A stretch of DNA of 64,000 nt, from NCBI RefSeq assembly GCF_019703515.2, contig NC_059379.1, positions 23,735,880-23,799,879 of the forward strand, read 5' to 3'. This document shows, one piece after another, positions 11,910-23,429 of this stretch. The notes beneath the pieces are model-generated. The model searched no databases. It saw only the letters and a program-made list of their open reading frames with translations, and had not been told where the DNA came from. The DNA comes from Myxocyprinus asiaticus. Taxonomy: Eukaryota > Chordata > Actinopteri > Cypriniformes > Catostomidae. The position numbers and the translations under genes are program-made. Within the stretch, counting starts at the first letter, position 1; each line of letters begins with the position of its first letter.

Positions 11910-12009
11910 TTGCCTTACTTCATGGATGAGCTAACCCTCACTGAACTGGCCATGGGCTCCAGCATGCCCCATATAACAGGCAAGTCCCTGCCACAGGTCA
12001 ACAGCAGAG
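11910..12009 (+). pseudogene. tex2-like: tex2-like SMP exon, undamaged
   Basis: Phase 0 acceptor, phase 1 donor. Encodes PYFMDELTLTELAMGSSMP, a very conserved stretch of the TEX2 SMP domain. No internal stop. Confidence 0.8.
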
Positions 12010-12931
12010 GTGAGCGAGACGGGCTGCTAAGAGCCTCTTATAAAAGAACAGATTTCATCCATCAGGACTGCTTCAGCGTATGTGTTATTATGTTCCTGCA
12101 ATGAGCACTAGATGAGATGTTTTTATCCTGATGTAATCTCAGGGAACAAAGGAGCGCAGAACATCACGTCACTGTCCTCTGCGAATAGCAGTGCGTCTGT
12201 GAGCATATGTCTGTTTGCGCACTCAGTTGTATGGTCAAATGCTCACTGTGAAGTATATGGAGGATATATTATCCCCATAAGAAGTGGAGGTTATTGTTGT
12301 GAGGGGCACAGAGTGCATCTTTTACTCTCTGCCTTATGATCTCTGTGAGTTATGTAATACTGTAGATTATGGCATTCAACTGAGTCTGGCCTCCTCACTC
12401 CAGTCTCATTGCATTTATTGATTTATAATGTGCGCAAGTAGACATGTGGGTGTTTTTTTATTATTGCGCTATAAATGTCTTTCATTTGTATCATCCATGA
12501 ACAGATCATATCCCTGTAATCTTGACTCCTGACATGCAGATCAAGCTCAAAGTGGCAGTACTGGAAGTCTTAATTTCTTTTACAAATTTACTTTCAGTCC
12601 CTTACAGCATATTAGTCAGTATTAGAATAGCAATTGATTTTATGTCAGACCTCACACAGTAGATATTTTGTTATAAACATACAGTATTTGTTTCAATGAG
12701 TCATGATGAGAAAGTCTCTGTGCATTTTTGAATAAGCATTGATCTACATTGTTTGTTTATAATATTTGTAACAATTGTTTTGAAAATTGTCATTGTGTCA
12801 GACCTGTGGTCTAGTGGTTGGCACTTGTGCTCTGTACATATTGACCTGTGGTGATCATGTGGGAGATGCATGGCCCCCTGTCTTGTTCCATTCACCCATC
12901 ATTTTCTGTCATCTACAGTATACTTTTACCA

Positions 12932-13677
12932 TTAAAGAGATAGTTCACCCAAAAATCAAAGTCATGTAATTGTTTATTCAGACTCATGTTGTTCCAAACC
13001 CATATGACTTTCATTTCTCTGTGAATCACAAAAAGAGATGTTGGGCAGAATGTTAGTCTCAGTCACCATTCACTTTTAATGTATGGAACAAAAGGTGCAA
13101 TGTAAGTGAATGGTGACTAATGCTAACATTCTGCCAAACATCTCCTTTTTCATGAAAGAAAGAAAGTCATAGGGGGGCCAGCGAGTATTGACGCTGACTA
13201 CCACCCCTGGAGTCTCGAGTTCGAATGCAGGGTGTGCTGAGTGACTCCAGCCAGGTCTCCTAAGCAACCAAATTGGCCCGGTTGCTAGGGAGGGTAGAGT
13301 CACATGGGGTAACCTCCTCGTGGTTGCTATAATGTGCGGTTCTCGCTCTCAGTGGGGCGCGTGGTGAGTTGAGCGTGGATGCCGCGGAGAATAGCATGAA
13401 GCCTCCACACGCGTCTATGCGGTAACACGCTCAACAAGCAACAAGATAAGATGCGTGGATTGACGGTCTCAGACTCGGAGGCAACTAAGATTCATCCTCC
13501 GCCATGCGGATTGAGATGAATGCGGATTGAGATGAGTCACTATGTCACCACAAGGACTTAGAGCGCATTGGGAATTGGGCTTTCCAAAAAAAAAAAAAAA
13601 GAACGTCATATGGGTTTGGAACAACATGAGCTTGTGTAATGACAGATTTTTCATTTGTGGTTGAACTATCCCTTTTA
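12932..13677. mobile_element. Foldback MITE of the AGTTCACCC family, copy 3, interrupted by a SINE
   Basis: Left end TTAAAGAGATAGTTCACCC and right end GTTGAACTATCCCTTTTAA. Internal arms AGTCTCAGTCACCATTCACT and its complement (13060 and 13108) are about 30 bases apart. A SINE (13172-13600) splits the right half; the MITE sequence continues on both sides. Confidence 0.8.
13172..13600 (+). mobile_element. tRNA-derived SINE
   Basis: Starts near GGGGGCCAGCGAGTATTGAC, has an intact box-B-like GAGTTCGAATGCAGG, a long non-tRNA body and an A-run at about 13586-13600. The box-A part is shortened compared with the copy at 39316-39616, so Pol III activity is doubtful. Flanking AAGTCATA and ACGTCATA are a slightly mutated target duplication inside the host MITE. 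Confidence 0.8.
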
Positions 13678-13726
13678 AAAAATCACAAAAAAGAAGATGA
13701 TAAATAAAAATGTCTTGGTGTGTCAG

Positions 13727-13859
13727 GCCTTTGGTTGCATTTAGAGGTGGAGTACACAGGGTCACTACAGATGACTCTAGAGACCAAAATCAACCTCTCC
13801 AAACTTGGGAAGGATGGAGTCCTTGAGACAGACACAAAGATGGAGACCATCAATGTGTT
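13727..13859 (+). pseudogene. tex2-like: tex2-like SMP exon, undamaged
   Basis: Phase 1 entry, donor GTT/GTGAGT leaving phase 2. Encodes GLWLHLEVEYTGSLQMTLET and a charged end. Both phases agree with the exons before and after. Confidence 0.8.
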
Positions 13860-14600
13860 GTGAGTTTGTGTAGAATTAAAGAAATTCTGAATTTTTCCTG
13901 TAGAAAATATCTTTATCCAGTTTTTCAGATTAATATTTTATTGGTTGATTCTCAAACATAACACAGAACAAAGCAAAATATACATGCACAGAGTCAATCA
14001 TTATCCCCCTTAACCCCCATTAATTCGCTGTCCCCCTCCCAATCCCCAACCCCTCCCCAGCCCCCAACAGACATTCCCGTGGTCCAAGCCTGAGTATTCA
14101 CATGTAAACATGAAGAGAGAGAGAGAAAAAAATAAGGGTTTCTCTCCACATGGCCTTCACCCAGAACCTTCCAGAAAGGTCATGTATTTGTCCCATTTCT
14201 TAATATACTGTATGCATCTAATCTGCTAAGATATTTGTTTGACATATTTTCGAATGGCGCCACCCTGCCCAATTCAGTGAACCATTCTTGAAATGAGGGA
14301 GTGTCAATTGACTTCCATCCTCTAAAAATTATTTGTCTGCCAATCATTACACAAGTTTGGATCCAGCTTTTTGTATATTTGTCACCTACTTTAATAACTG
14401 CCCCATCACCCAATATACATAGTCTGGGGCAGAATGAAATTTGAGTATCTAAAACCTCACAGATAAAATTCTGGACTCTTAACCAGAATTCTTGAATCTT
14501 AGTGCAGAACCACAGAGAATGGGCTATGTCTCCATCCTCCAACTGACATCGCCAGCAGGTGTGTATTTTAAACAAAGCCTAAACAATCTAGAGGAAGTCC

Positions 14601-15017
14601 AAAAGAAAATATAGCTGCAAGCAGCGATGATGGGCCTAAGCACCATGGGTCAAATTCTACCTGGTGGCTTTCGGAAAACAATGCAAGGTGGACACATGCA
14701 TTTGACATTATTCTAATGTTGGGCAGAGCTAATAACTATAATTATGAAAGTTGTCTGGCTTGATGAGAACTATACAGTATATACACCAATTTTGGTGACT
14801 GTAGGTGAAAATGGGGGTCTGGTTTCCCTGTTCCTGTTCGGTCCGGTCGGTCCTGGTTCCCTATTACGTCTGCCCCAGCCTGGATTCTACTTTCCCCCTG
14901 TGGTGTAGTTTATGTTCTCTGTTTTTCCCCCTTGTTGCAGTTTTGTTTTTTGATTTATTTGTAATAAAGCCCTTCCTTTGCCTCTGCGTTTGGGTCCTAC
15001 CTCTGATTCCCTGACAG
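14601..15017. mobile_element. Repeat block with LTR-like 3' end inside the LINE
   Basis: Begins with AGCTGCAAGCAGCGATGATG, a phrase I recognise from dispersed fish repeats, and continues (about 14815-15017) with a C/T-rich segment, an AATAAAG signal at about 14961 and the end CCCTGACA, like the 3' part of a gypsy-type LTR. LINE coding sequence lies on both sides. Confidence 0.45.
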
Positions 15018-16480
15018 CTTGGGCCATTGAAAGGTGCAAGGTTGGATAGCTGTGGTAGGGCAATATGCTGTCAGAGCAAGAGCTTCCAATTTAGACCAAT
15101 TCACCCTGTCTCCTGAAAATTTGGAGAAAGAATTAATAATTCTGTGGAGGCAAGGCATAGATCTCCTAGGGTCGGAGACAAATAATATGTCATCTGCGTA
15201 AAGTAAAAGTTTATGCACCACACCTCCTGCTACAATACCAGGAAAATCATATTTTTTTCTTATTACGGCTGCTAATGGTTCCAGGGCAAGACAGAACAGC
15301 AAAGGGTAGAGAGGACAGTCTTGCCGGGTTCCCCTACCAAGACAAAAATAATCTGAAATGAATCCATTAGTTTGCACTGCCACTGATGGGTGTTTATAGA
15401 GTAACTTAATCCACCCAATAAAAGTGTTCTCAAACCCATAAATTTCCAACATCTTAAAAAGATAGTCCCATTCCACCCTATCAAACGCCTTCTCGGCATC
15501 AAGTGAGATGGCAGCAATCGGGGTCTGATCATTCACTATGACCACATAATATTTATAAAACAATGTTATCAGAAGAACTATGACCACGAATAAGAGATGT
15601 AATTACTCTGTTTAATCGATTAGCCAGAATTTTAGACAATATTTTTTATATCTAACTGGATTATGGAAATTGGACGATAACTTTTACATTCTTTTGGGTA
15701 TTTATCTTTTTTAAGAATGAGACTGATCAGGGCTTGCGTCATGGTTGGTGGTAGTTCACCTTTCTTTAATGACTCTGTGTAAACTTCTAACATAAGTGGA
15801 GCCAGTTCTATGACATAAGATATAAAAAATTCTGCGGCAAAACCATCTGGCCCAGGCGCCTTACCTGTTGGCAAGGCTTTAATTACCTCAACAAGCTCCT
15901 CCAAAGTAATATCTGAGTCAAGAAAGTCTTTTTGATCACTCTTAAATTTATAGAGTTCTAATGGCTCTACAAAGTTGTTAATATCCTTATTGGTAGACAT
16001 AGATGTGGAGCTATAAAGATAGAAATAGAATTCTTTAAAGGCTTTATTAATATCTGTAGCAGAAGTAAATATATTGCCTCCAGAAGACTTCACTAAAGGA
16101 ATGGTGGAAAAAACTCTCTCTGTTTTATGTATCTGCCATTCCATGCTTTGTCCCCTGACTCAAAGTATGTCTGTATTGCCCTGAATAACCAAAACTCTGC
16201 CTTCTGTGACAAAATAGTATTGTACCTATACATTAGTCAACTTTCTAAGACCACTGGATGACATTCGGCGCTTCAGCTCTATTAATTCCTGTGCTTTGAT
16301 CTTTTTAATGAATGAGGCATATTGTATGATCCGCCCCAAAGAACTGCCTTAAACATCTCCCATGCAACGCCCACAGAGAACACTGAGGACCAATTGGTTT
16401 CTACATCAACATTGACTTCTGTCTTTAACATTTATTGAAATGCTGGGTCCTGCAGAAGGGATGTATTAAAGTGCCATCTA

Positions 16481-17895
16481 CAGTTGCAATCAAAATTATT
16501 CAACCCCCCCAAGATGGTAAGGATTTACAAAGGTAAGCTTTTTTGATGACCCAGAATTTTTTAACTTTACATCTATATCAGTTGAGTGACACATTCAAAG
16601 TCATAGTGTGAATATATAACTGAATATTTCTAAATAGCAGGATTTTTTTTTTAAATACAGCTATATCATAATTATTCATCCCCTATTGCATGTAGGTGTT
16701 TCTTAAATATGTAAGGCTACACAAGTAATTGTTTTAAAACAAAATTAAGTCATCAATCGGCAATGGCACTTATTTAAGTTTTAAAATGTAAGTTTAGCAT
16801 TGTAAGCAAAAATGTATTTCTATGCAAAAAATGCAATTAAAAATAAGCTGTCTCAAAAGCTAATAGAGGAGATTATTTCATTACACAAGAAAGGTCATTG
16901 CTAAAAGTACATTTCCAAGGCACTTCAATTTCCAATAGACAAAGTTGGCAGCACCATTCATACATTTTTTAAATATGGTACAACATCAACCTTCTTGGGG
17001 TGTGGAAGAAAGCAAAACTTCACCAAGGGAAATGTTGACTCCAGTTGACTGAATATTCAAGAAGTAATTAGGAAAGACCTGTGGAGTCCTGGAAGAAGGT
17101 TTTATAGATGTATGACACTAAACTGAAAATGAGTTTTAGACCCATGGGTCAGCAGTATGTCTGGAGTAAGATGACAAGGTGATGACAAGAACGACACCAT
17201 CCCCACAGTCAAGCATGGAGGTGGGTCAGTCCTGTTATAGGGATAATTTGCGGCTACAGGAAACGGCTATCCTGACTATGTGACTGACACCATGGATTCT
17301 TTCAGGTTTCAGGCCATTTTGGCATGACAAATGTGATGCCTTCAGTGTGTAAATTGAAGCTGGGTGATCACTGGACTTTCCAGCAAGACAATAACACCAT
17401 GGATACATCCAAGTTGTCCAAAATCTGGTTCAGGGATAGGTCGTGGAATGTCCTTAAATGGCCCTTTCAGTCCATCATTAAAATCCCATTGCAAACCTTT
17501 GTTGGGATTTCAAGGAAGCAGTGGCAGCACAGAAACCAAAGAATGTCAATGAACTGGAAGCTTTTGCTCATGAGAAATTTGTAAAAATTCTAACTGAGAG
17601 GTGTCCAAAGCCTGAGAACACTTACCTGAAACATTTATTTGATGTTATTAAGGATAAAAGATGCTCCACAAATGTTTAAATTTTGTGGTTGAATATTTTT
17701 GACATGACATTTGTGGAGAGAATTAGATATTTTTTATTTAAAAATTTGGGTAAACTGAACTCTTTGTTCTCAAAAATCACCCAAATGTGTATTCAAAACT
17801 TTGACTGTTTACTGAGGTTTTAGTTGATGTATTTTTAATTCACATCACCAGAATGTATTGCTGGTCAGGGGGCTGAATAATTTTGATTGCAGCTG
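16481..17895. mobile_element. Degenerate Tc1/mariner transposon
   Basis: Ends are inverted: TACAGTTGCAATCAAAATTA at the left and, as complement, TACAGCTGCAATCAAAATTA at the right, each with TA at the outer edge. Short plus-strand scraps (around 17180-17580) resemble Tc1 transposase, such as TVKHGGGSVLL, but are broken by many stops. It is inserted in the minus-strand LINE. Confidence 0.8.
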
Positions 17896-17968
17896 TATAT
17901 GATTATCTTCAGATCTAAGCATGATCTGAAACTAAAATGTTCCCAATTGAGCAATCAGTGGCAAATGG

Positions 17969-17974
<6 letters not shown>

Positions 17975-18035
<61 letters not shown>
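17975..18035. repeat. (TA)n microsatellite
   Basis: About 30 TA units within the LINE endonuclease region; they create a false Ile-Tyr run in the minus-strand frame. Confidence 0.95.
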
Positions 18036-18037
<2 letters not shown>

Positions 18038-18680
18038 CTATTCTAGAGTAAATCTTATGAACTGATGAAAAAAAGGTGTAGTCCCTCCCAGATGGATTCA
18101 GAAGTCTCCAAATGTCTGTAAGTCCAAGATTTTTGCACATCCTCTGTAGTGTCAACATTGCTCTAAAGGGATTACACACTTTTGCATCACTATGATCGAG
18201 GACCGGATCCATCAAAAGATTGAAGTCTTTACCCAAAACCATATCATAGAGGATCCCAGCGGCTTGTAACTTTTCCTCAAGAACTATTAAAAAGTTCTGA
18301 TCATCAGCGTTGGGTGCATAAATATTTTGCCCCTGTATTTTAGCCAAAACTATAATGACGACTCCTAAATTATCCTTGATCTGTTTGAGACAATTAAATT
18401 GTAAATGCTTACTTATCAATATGATGACACCCCTGCTCTTACTCGAACCAGAACTGCAAAAAACATGCCCACCCCATGCGCTACCAAGTTTTTCAGCTTC
18501 CTGTGCAGAAAGCTGCATTTCTTGAAGGAACACTATATCAAAATTTTTATGCTTAAGAAAAGATATAACCTTCTTCCTTTTTATAGGGTGCCCCAGCCAA
18601 CATTCCTTGTGGAGAGAAACATTTTACATATATTAAAGTGTGACATATTGACATGCAAAGAAAAACTTTAATGCATTGCA

Positions 18681-19600
18681 TAATTGTAAAGTTTTGTTAA
18701 TAAATTCAGCAGGCTTACACATCATGAATGTGAGACCAAACCTTGCGTTTCTTGAATTCAAGCAGATGGAGGGCTATATCTGGGGCCTATAAAATGAAAA
18801 TGCGACAGGAACTAATAATAAAAGTGATATTTTTAATATATTTTACATTTGCCTTTTTGAACATTTTAATTTATTCATTAATTATTTATTTTTATAGTTT
18901 TAACAGTGGTATTTGTAACAAGACCATAGTAAACATGGATCTTGTTCACTACCATGGTTAGATGTGACATGATTTCTATAAAACAAACTATGGCATTTTT
19001 GTAATTACAAACAGTAGACCTACACTAAACACATGTAAAAACAATAAATACAAAGTTGTAACATAAATTAATTATATTCCCTCACTCCCCTAATGTAGCT
19101 TATGACAAATGTAATAGAGCTGAAGTAGTGATATGATAATATGTATTATCAATCTATTTCTCCCTAAAGTACAGTTAGTGTTACTATAGTAAATTCAAGG
19201 GTGGTGATGTAGAATTCTGTGCCGAATTCAAATGGTTTCCACTTCTCACGCCTTGCTTCTCACTGATTCTCACAAAGCTGCAAGTTTAATTGCTCAAGCT
19301 TTAAGAGCTTTGCGCTCGCACTGCTCTGTCCATTGAGCCGTATCCATCTACAGAGCCGTACAGGTGCATTAGCCAAGGTTGTGCTTCCGCCTGTGTATTT
19401 GACGCTGCTAAACCAGATACTTCAGATGCGTCACTAGACTTCAAAATCAGATGAACCATGGTACAAAAGCATACCAGCCCGTATAATTGAGAATCAACTG
19501 ATATACTCCAAGTCTAGATAAATGTTTTAATGCAAAGAGAAACTTGATGATAGATTTGATTATTATGACTGATAAACACCCCTGCATTTGTAACCTAATG
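18681..19600. other. Intronic sequence with no gene seen
   Basis: AT-rich. A hAT-like end (as complement, CAGGGGTCCTCAACGGGGG) lies just beyond at about 19650-19668. No exon of the tex2-like gene was found. Confidence 0.4.
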
Positions 19601-19847
19601 CCCCCCTCTCTACTAATTTGCTCTCAGAGCCCCCTGGCATCCTTTGAATACCCCCGTTGAGGACCCCTGATATAGACCATAATTCAACATTGATGTAACC
19701 ATAAAATCCTTCATAATCCACAGAACACAAAAAAATGCTTTTCAACCTTGCACAAAACAGTGCCAACTGGTGTCCAACCCCCGGAAATCCATGCACGCAC
19801 ACGAGACCCTACGTGACACCATTGCTACAAGATTATTTCAGTCCGGT

Positions 19848-20420
19848 GTTTTTTTTTTGTTGTTTTTATTTTTTTGTTTTTTTTGTTTTTTTTTTTAACA
19901 TACACCATACAATAGAACTGCACATGAAAGTTTTTAATACAATAAGGCCCCAGTAAATAACAATATCAAACCCACAAAATGAACAAATAAACACAACAAT
20001 AAGCCAATAAAGAAGAAAAAAAAAGTAGATTGAGAGATAGTGGGCAACCAACCGCATAACAAACCCTCTCAGACCACATCAGCAAAATGCACGATGTGTA
20101 GTCCTGCTGATTCAGCACTGGCAAAGCCACCCACTCACTCCATTGATTTAATGAAGGCCATAGCTTCTCGTGGGCATGTGAAATGTCTTATGTCCATCCA
20201 ATTGTCTGCAAGGCCCTCCATGTCGGTCGAGATTTTCATTAGTGCTGCATAAATGTTTGCAATATCTTGGCCTACATCCTGAGGTGCGCTGTCATTCCCA
20301 ACCGGACTCCTGCCATCTTGCTCTTGAGAGGCGTCATACACGTGTGACTGTAAATGCTTTTTAATGTCCCCACAGGCCGACAATTTTGAATTCTTCGACA
20401 ATCAAAACTAAATCAGTTCT
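19848..20420 (-). mobile_element. Short L1-type element with an ORF1 start and poly(A) tail
   Basis: On the minus strand an ORF begins at 20401 (MSKNSKLSACGDIKKHLQ) and includes DIANIYAALMKISTDMEGLA, a coiled-coil-like stretch typical of L1 ORF1. It then runs into sequence unlike ORF1 and ends in a long A-rich tail (the T-run at 19850-19892 on the plus strand). The structure suggests an internally deleted, non-autonomous L1 derivative. Confidence 0.45.
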
Positions 20421-20681
20421 CACAGAGTAATTTTGATTGAAAAGATAATTGAAGCAAAGTGTAATGGAGAATGCAACTAGGCTGCTTCCACTTGCATAGT
20501 GTCACGTAACTCCCAATTCTTTATCAGTTTTTAATATTTCAGTTCAGCCAATACAATGGTGCCCTAAAATTTTTCCATTTAAAATCTTGAAAGTGTTAGG
20601 ATTTTGAATTAATTTGTTTATCTGTTTATTAGCCTATGTTTGTCATACTGTATGGTTATGATGATGTTCTGTGTTCTGCAG

Positions 20682-20841
20682 TAGCAGGTCCAGGCTCTCT
20701 GTGTTAGCTGACAGTGATGAGGATTCCTCAAGTGCAGGATCCTCTGATGAAGAGGAAATTTCATCTGTTGACACTCAAGGAGTTCTGGCAGAGAAGACTG
20801 TACCTGGTGCTGAAGGGTCATTACCATTAACTCCATTCAGT
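20682..20841 (+). pseudogene. tex2-like: tex2-like exon, acidic linker, cut short
   Basis: The acceptor TTCTGCAG joins in phase 2. Reads SRSRLSVLADSDEDSSSAGS and a further acidic stretch to TVPGAEG, matching the Ser/Glu-rich insert of the TEX2 SMP domain. The homology then stops, with TAG at 20842 four bases before a MITE that begins at 20848. No donor is visible. Confidence 0.75.
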
Positions 20842-20847
20842 TAGCAG

Positions 20848-21236
20848 TTAAAGGAATAATTCACCCAAAAACAAAAAATTCTGTCATTAATTATGCACCC
20901 TTATATTGCTCATTACCTTGATTTTTTGAAGAAGGTCCTGGCCATACTTTTCCATATAGACTATATCAAGGATGTAAACAATAACAAAGGAATTAGAACG
21001 CAACTGGCATGGGAGCACTTCCGGTATCATATTGATCCTTTAAATAAGGCTCCGTGTTAACATATTTTCTTAAAAAACATCAAACTTTTACCTGAAGTGA
21101 CTTATTCAGACATGTTGTTCATACTGAGTGTCTACACGAGAGAGGTGATGAAATTGTATCACAGTCACAATTATTTCCTAAGCGGAGAGATCGGGAATAT
21201 TGGATCGCTCCTATTATAATCAATGAAGCTGTTATA
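20848..21236. mobile_element. AGTTCACCC-family element, left half
   Basis: Starts TTAAAGGAATAATTCACCC directly after the truncated tex2-like exon. No matching right end before the Tc1 at 21239; a possible partner end (GGTGAACTATTCCTCC) lies at about 24981-24996, beyond the Tc1 and the DIRS fragment. Confidence 0.45.
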
Positions 21237-21540
21237 TACAGGTGCATCTCAATAAATTAGAATGTCATGGAAAAGTTCATTTATTTCAGTAATTCAACTC
21301 AAATTGTGAAACTCGTGTATTAAATAAATTCAATGCACACAGACTGAAGTAGTTTAAGTCTTTGGTTCTTGTAATTGTGATGATTTTGGCTCACATTTAA
21401 CAAAAACCCACCAATTCACTATCTCAACAAATTAGAATATGGTGACATGCCAATCAGCTAATCAACTCAAAACACCTGCAAAGGTTTCCTGAGCCTTCAA
21501 AATGGTCTCTCAGTTTGGTTCACTAGGCTACACAATCATG

Positions 21541-22560
21541 GGGAAGACTGCTGATCTGAAAGTTGTCCAGAAGACAATCATTGACACCCTTCACAAGGAG
21601 GGTAAGCCACAAACATTCATTGCCAAAGAAGCTGGCTGTTCACAGAGTGCTGTATCCAAGCATGTTAACAGAAAGTTGAGTGGAAGGAAAAAGTGTGGAA
21701 GAAAAAGATGCACAACCAACCGAGAGAACTGCAGCCTTATGAGGACTGTCAAGCAAAATAGATTCAAGAATTTGGGTGAACTTCACAAGGAATGGACTGA
21801 GGCTGGGGTCAAGGCATCAAGAGCCACCACACACAGACGTGTCAAGGAATTTGGCTACAGTTGTCATATTCCTCTTGTTAAGCCACTCCTGAACCACAGA
21901 CAACGTCAGAGGTGTCTTACCTGGGCTAAGGAGAAGAAGAACTGGACTGTTGCCCAGTGGTCCAAAGTCCTCTTTTCAGATGAGAGCAAGTTTTGTATTT
22001 CATTAGGAAACCAAGGTCCTAGAGTCTGGAGGAAGGGTGGAGAAGCTCAAAGCCCAAGTTGCTTGAAGTCCAGTGTTAAGTTTCCACAGTCTGTGATGAT
22101 TTGGGGTGCTATGTCATCTGCTGGTGTTGGTCCATTGTGTTTTTTGAAAACCAAAGTCACTGCACCCATTTACCAAGAAATTTTGGAGCACTTCATGCTT
22201 CTTTCTGCTGACCAGCTTTTTAAAGATGCTGATTTCATTTTCCAGCAGGATTTGGCACCTGCCCACACTGCCAAAAGCACCAAAAGTTGGTTAAATGACC
22301 ATGGTGTTGGTGTGCTTGACTGGCCAGCAAACTCACCAGACCTGAACCCCATAGAGAATCTATGGGGTATTGTCAAGAGGAAAATGAGAAACAAGAGACC
22401 AAAAAATGCAGATGAGCTGAAGGCCACTGTCAAAGAAACCTGGGCTTCCATACCACCTCAGCAGTGCCACAAACTGATCACCTCCATGCCATGCCGAATT
22501 GAGGCAGTAATTAAAGCAAAGGAGCCCCTACCAAGTATTGAGTACATATACAGTAAATGA
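21541..22560 (+). CDS. Tc1-type transposase, intact
   Basis: DD34E transposase that cuts and pastes its own element at TA sites in the nucleus. The frame is open from an ATG at 21502, but the conserved start MGKTADLK at 21541 (codon 14) is more likely, giving 339 residues, normal for Tc1. It has an N-terminal paired-like helix-turn-helix (about residues 8-50), a basic stretch GRKKCGRKR serving as AT-hook/nuclear signal, then catalytic Asp in LFSDESKF, Asp in FQQDLAPAHT and Glu in PDLNPIENLW. Counting from the 21502 ATG these are D160, D250 and E285, with 34 residues between the last two. The C-terminal codons lie in the first unit of an 80-bp tandem duplication and the stop TGA falls inside it, so the protein is not altered. 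Confidence 0.9.
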   Translation, partial: GKTADLKVVQKTIIDTLHKEGKPQTFIAKEAGCSQSAVSKHVNRKLSGRKKCGRKRCTTNRENCSLMRTVKQNRFKNLGELHKEWTEAGVKASRATTHRRVKEFGYSCHIPLVKPLLNHRQRQRCLTWAKEKKNWTVAQWSKVLFSDESKFCISLGNQGPRVWRKGGEAQSPSCLKSSVKFPQSVMIWGAMSSAGVGPLCFLKTKVTAPIYQEILEHFMLLSADQLFKDADFIFQQDLAPAHTAKSTKSWLNDHGVGVLDWPANSPDLNPIENLWGIVKRKMRNKRPKNADELKATVKETWASIPPQQCHKLITSMPCRIEAVIKAKEPLPSIEYIYSK

Positions 22561-22655
22561 ACATACTTTCCAGACGAATTGAGGCAGTAATTAAAGCAAA
22601 AGGAGCCCCTACCAAGTATTGAGTACATATACAGTAAATGAACATACTTTCCAGA
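22495..22655 (+). repeat. 80-bp tandem duplication at the transposase 3' end
   Basis: Unit 1 is 22495-22574 and unit 2 is 22575-22655; they differ only by one extra A in an A-run. Each starts CGAATTGAGGCAGTAATTAA and ends CATACTTTCCAGA. The near identity points to recent origin. Confidence 0.95.
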
Positions 22656-23429
22656 AGGCCAACAATTCATTAAAAATGTTTTTTTATTGGTCTTATTATG
22701 TATTCTAATTTGTTGAGAGAGTGAATTGGTGGGTTTTTGTTAAATGTGAGCCAAAATCATCACAATTAAAAGAACCAAAGACTTAAACTACTTCAGTCTG
22801 TGTGCATTGAATTTCTTTAATACACGAGTTTCACAATTTGAGTTGAATTACTGAAATAAATGAACTTTTCCACGACATTCTAATTTATTGAGATGCACCT
22901 GTAAGGCTGTCTGCTTGACCTGTGGACAAGGTAAGGATTTATTTTGTCTTGTTAATTTATAAGTCATTGTGGATAAAAGCATCTGCTTAATCTGCTTAAT
23001 GACTATATGTAATAGTATATTACTTGCAAAGCTAATGGGAGCGATCTGTTGTCACTTTTAGAGCTCTGCCTATCAAACTTACAACAAGAAAGATATGTGC
23101 TACAGTTTTTAATATTGCACGTTTCCAGCCATCTTACTTCACTGCTGCGAATGCGTCCATTTGTGGTTGTTTTTTCAGAGATTCAAACACTTTAATTTCC
23201 GTTTATTCCAGGGACCAAAGAGCATCCAGCCACTGAACAACATGGTCCATATTTAAATAATGACATTTTATGACAATTGTGTTAACATTAGTAACGATAA
23301 TAGTGTTAAAGTCACTATGAATGAAGTGCCTCTCATTGTTGATTTGAATGAGTATAACAACTAATTGGAAATGTTCATGGCACAAAGACGTCACTTTCTA
23401 AAATCTGGCTTCTATTCTTCATGTGTGCA

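Larger units (their letters stand above)
13925..18680 (-). mobile_element. L1/Tx1-type LINE, ORF2 remnant, split by two insertions
   Basis: Reading leftward: an endonuclease domain (18533-18055, with LGKDFNLLMDPVLDHS), reverse transcriptase (16144-15632 with LPTGKAPGPDGFAAEFF; 15560-15020 with SLDAEKAFDRVEW and a LLYADDILFV active-site box), then the C-terminal zinc-knuckle-like region (14575-14180 with CWRCQLEDGDIAHSLWFC). A dead Tc1 at 16481-17895 and an LTR/repeat block at 14601-15017 interrupt it. Frame shifts and stops make it inactive; the RT motif RGTRQDCPL has Asp where Gly is usual. It fills the large tex2-like intron. Confidence 0.85.
21239..22901 (+). mobile_element. Complete Tc1 transposon with about 200-bp terminal repeats
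   Basis: Bounded by TA on each side. The ends CAGGTGCATCTCAATAAATT and its complement continue as inverted repeats for roughly 200 bp (21239-21440 and 22690-22901) with few differences. Between them is an uninterrupted transposase frame. Near the right end an 80-bp block is duplicated in tandem. The TIR match and open frame suggest a young copy that may still move or be mobilised. Confidence 0.92.

Noticed and set aside
13172..13260. tRNA-like boxes suggesting a tRNA gene
   Set aside because: Box B is followed by a SINE body and A-tail, and the cloverleaf is incomplete; it is a tRNA-derived SINE.
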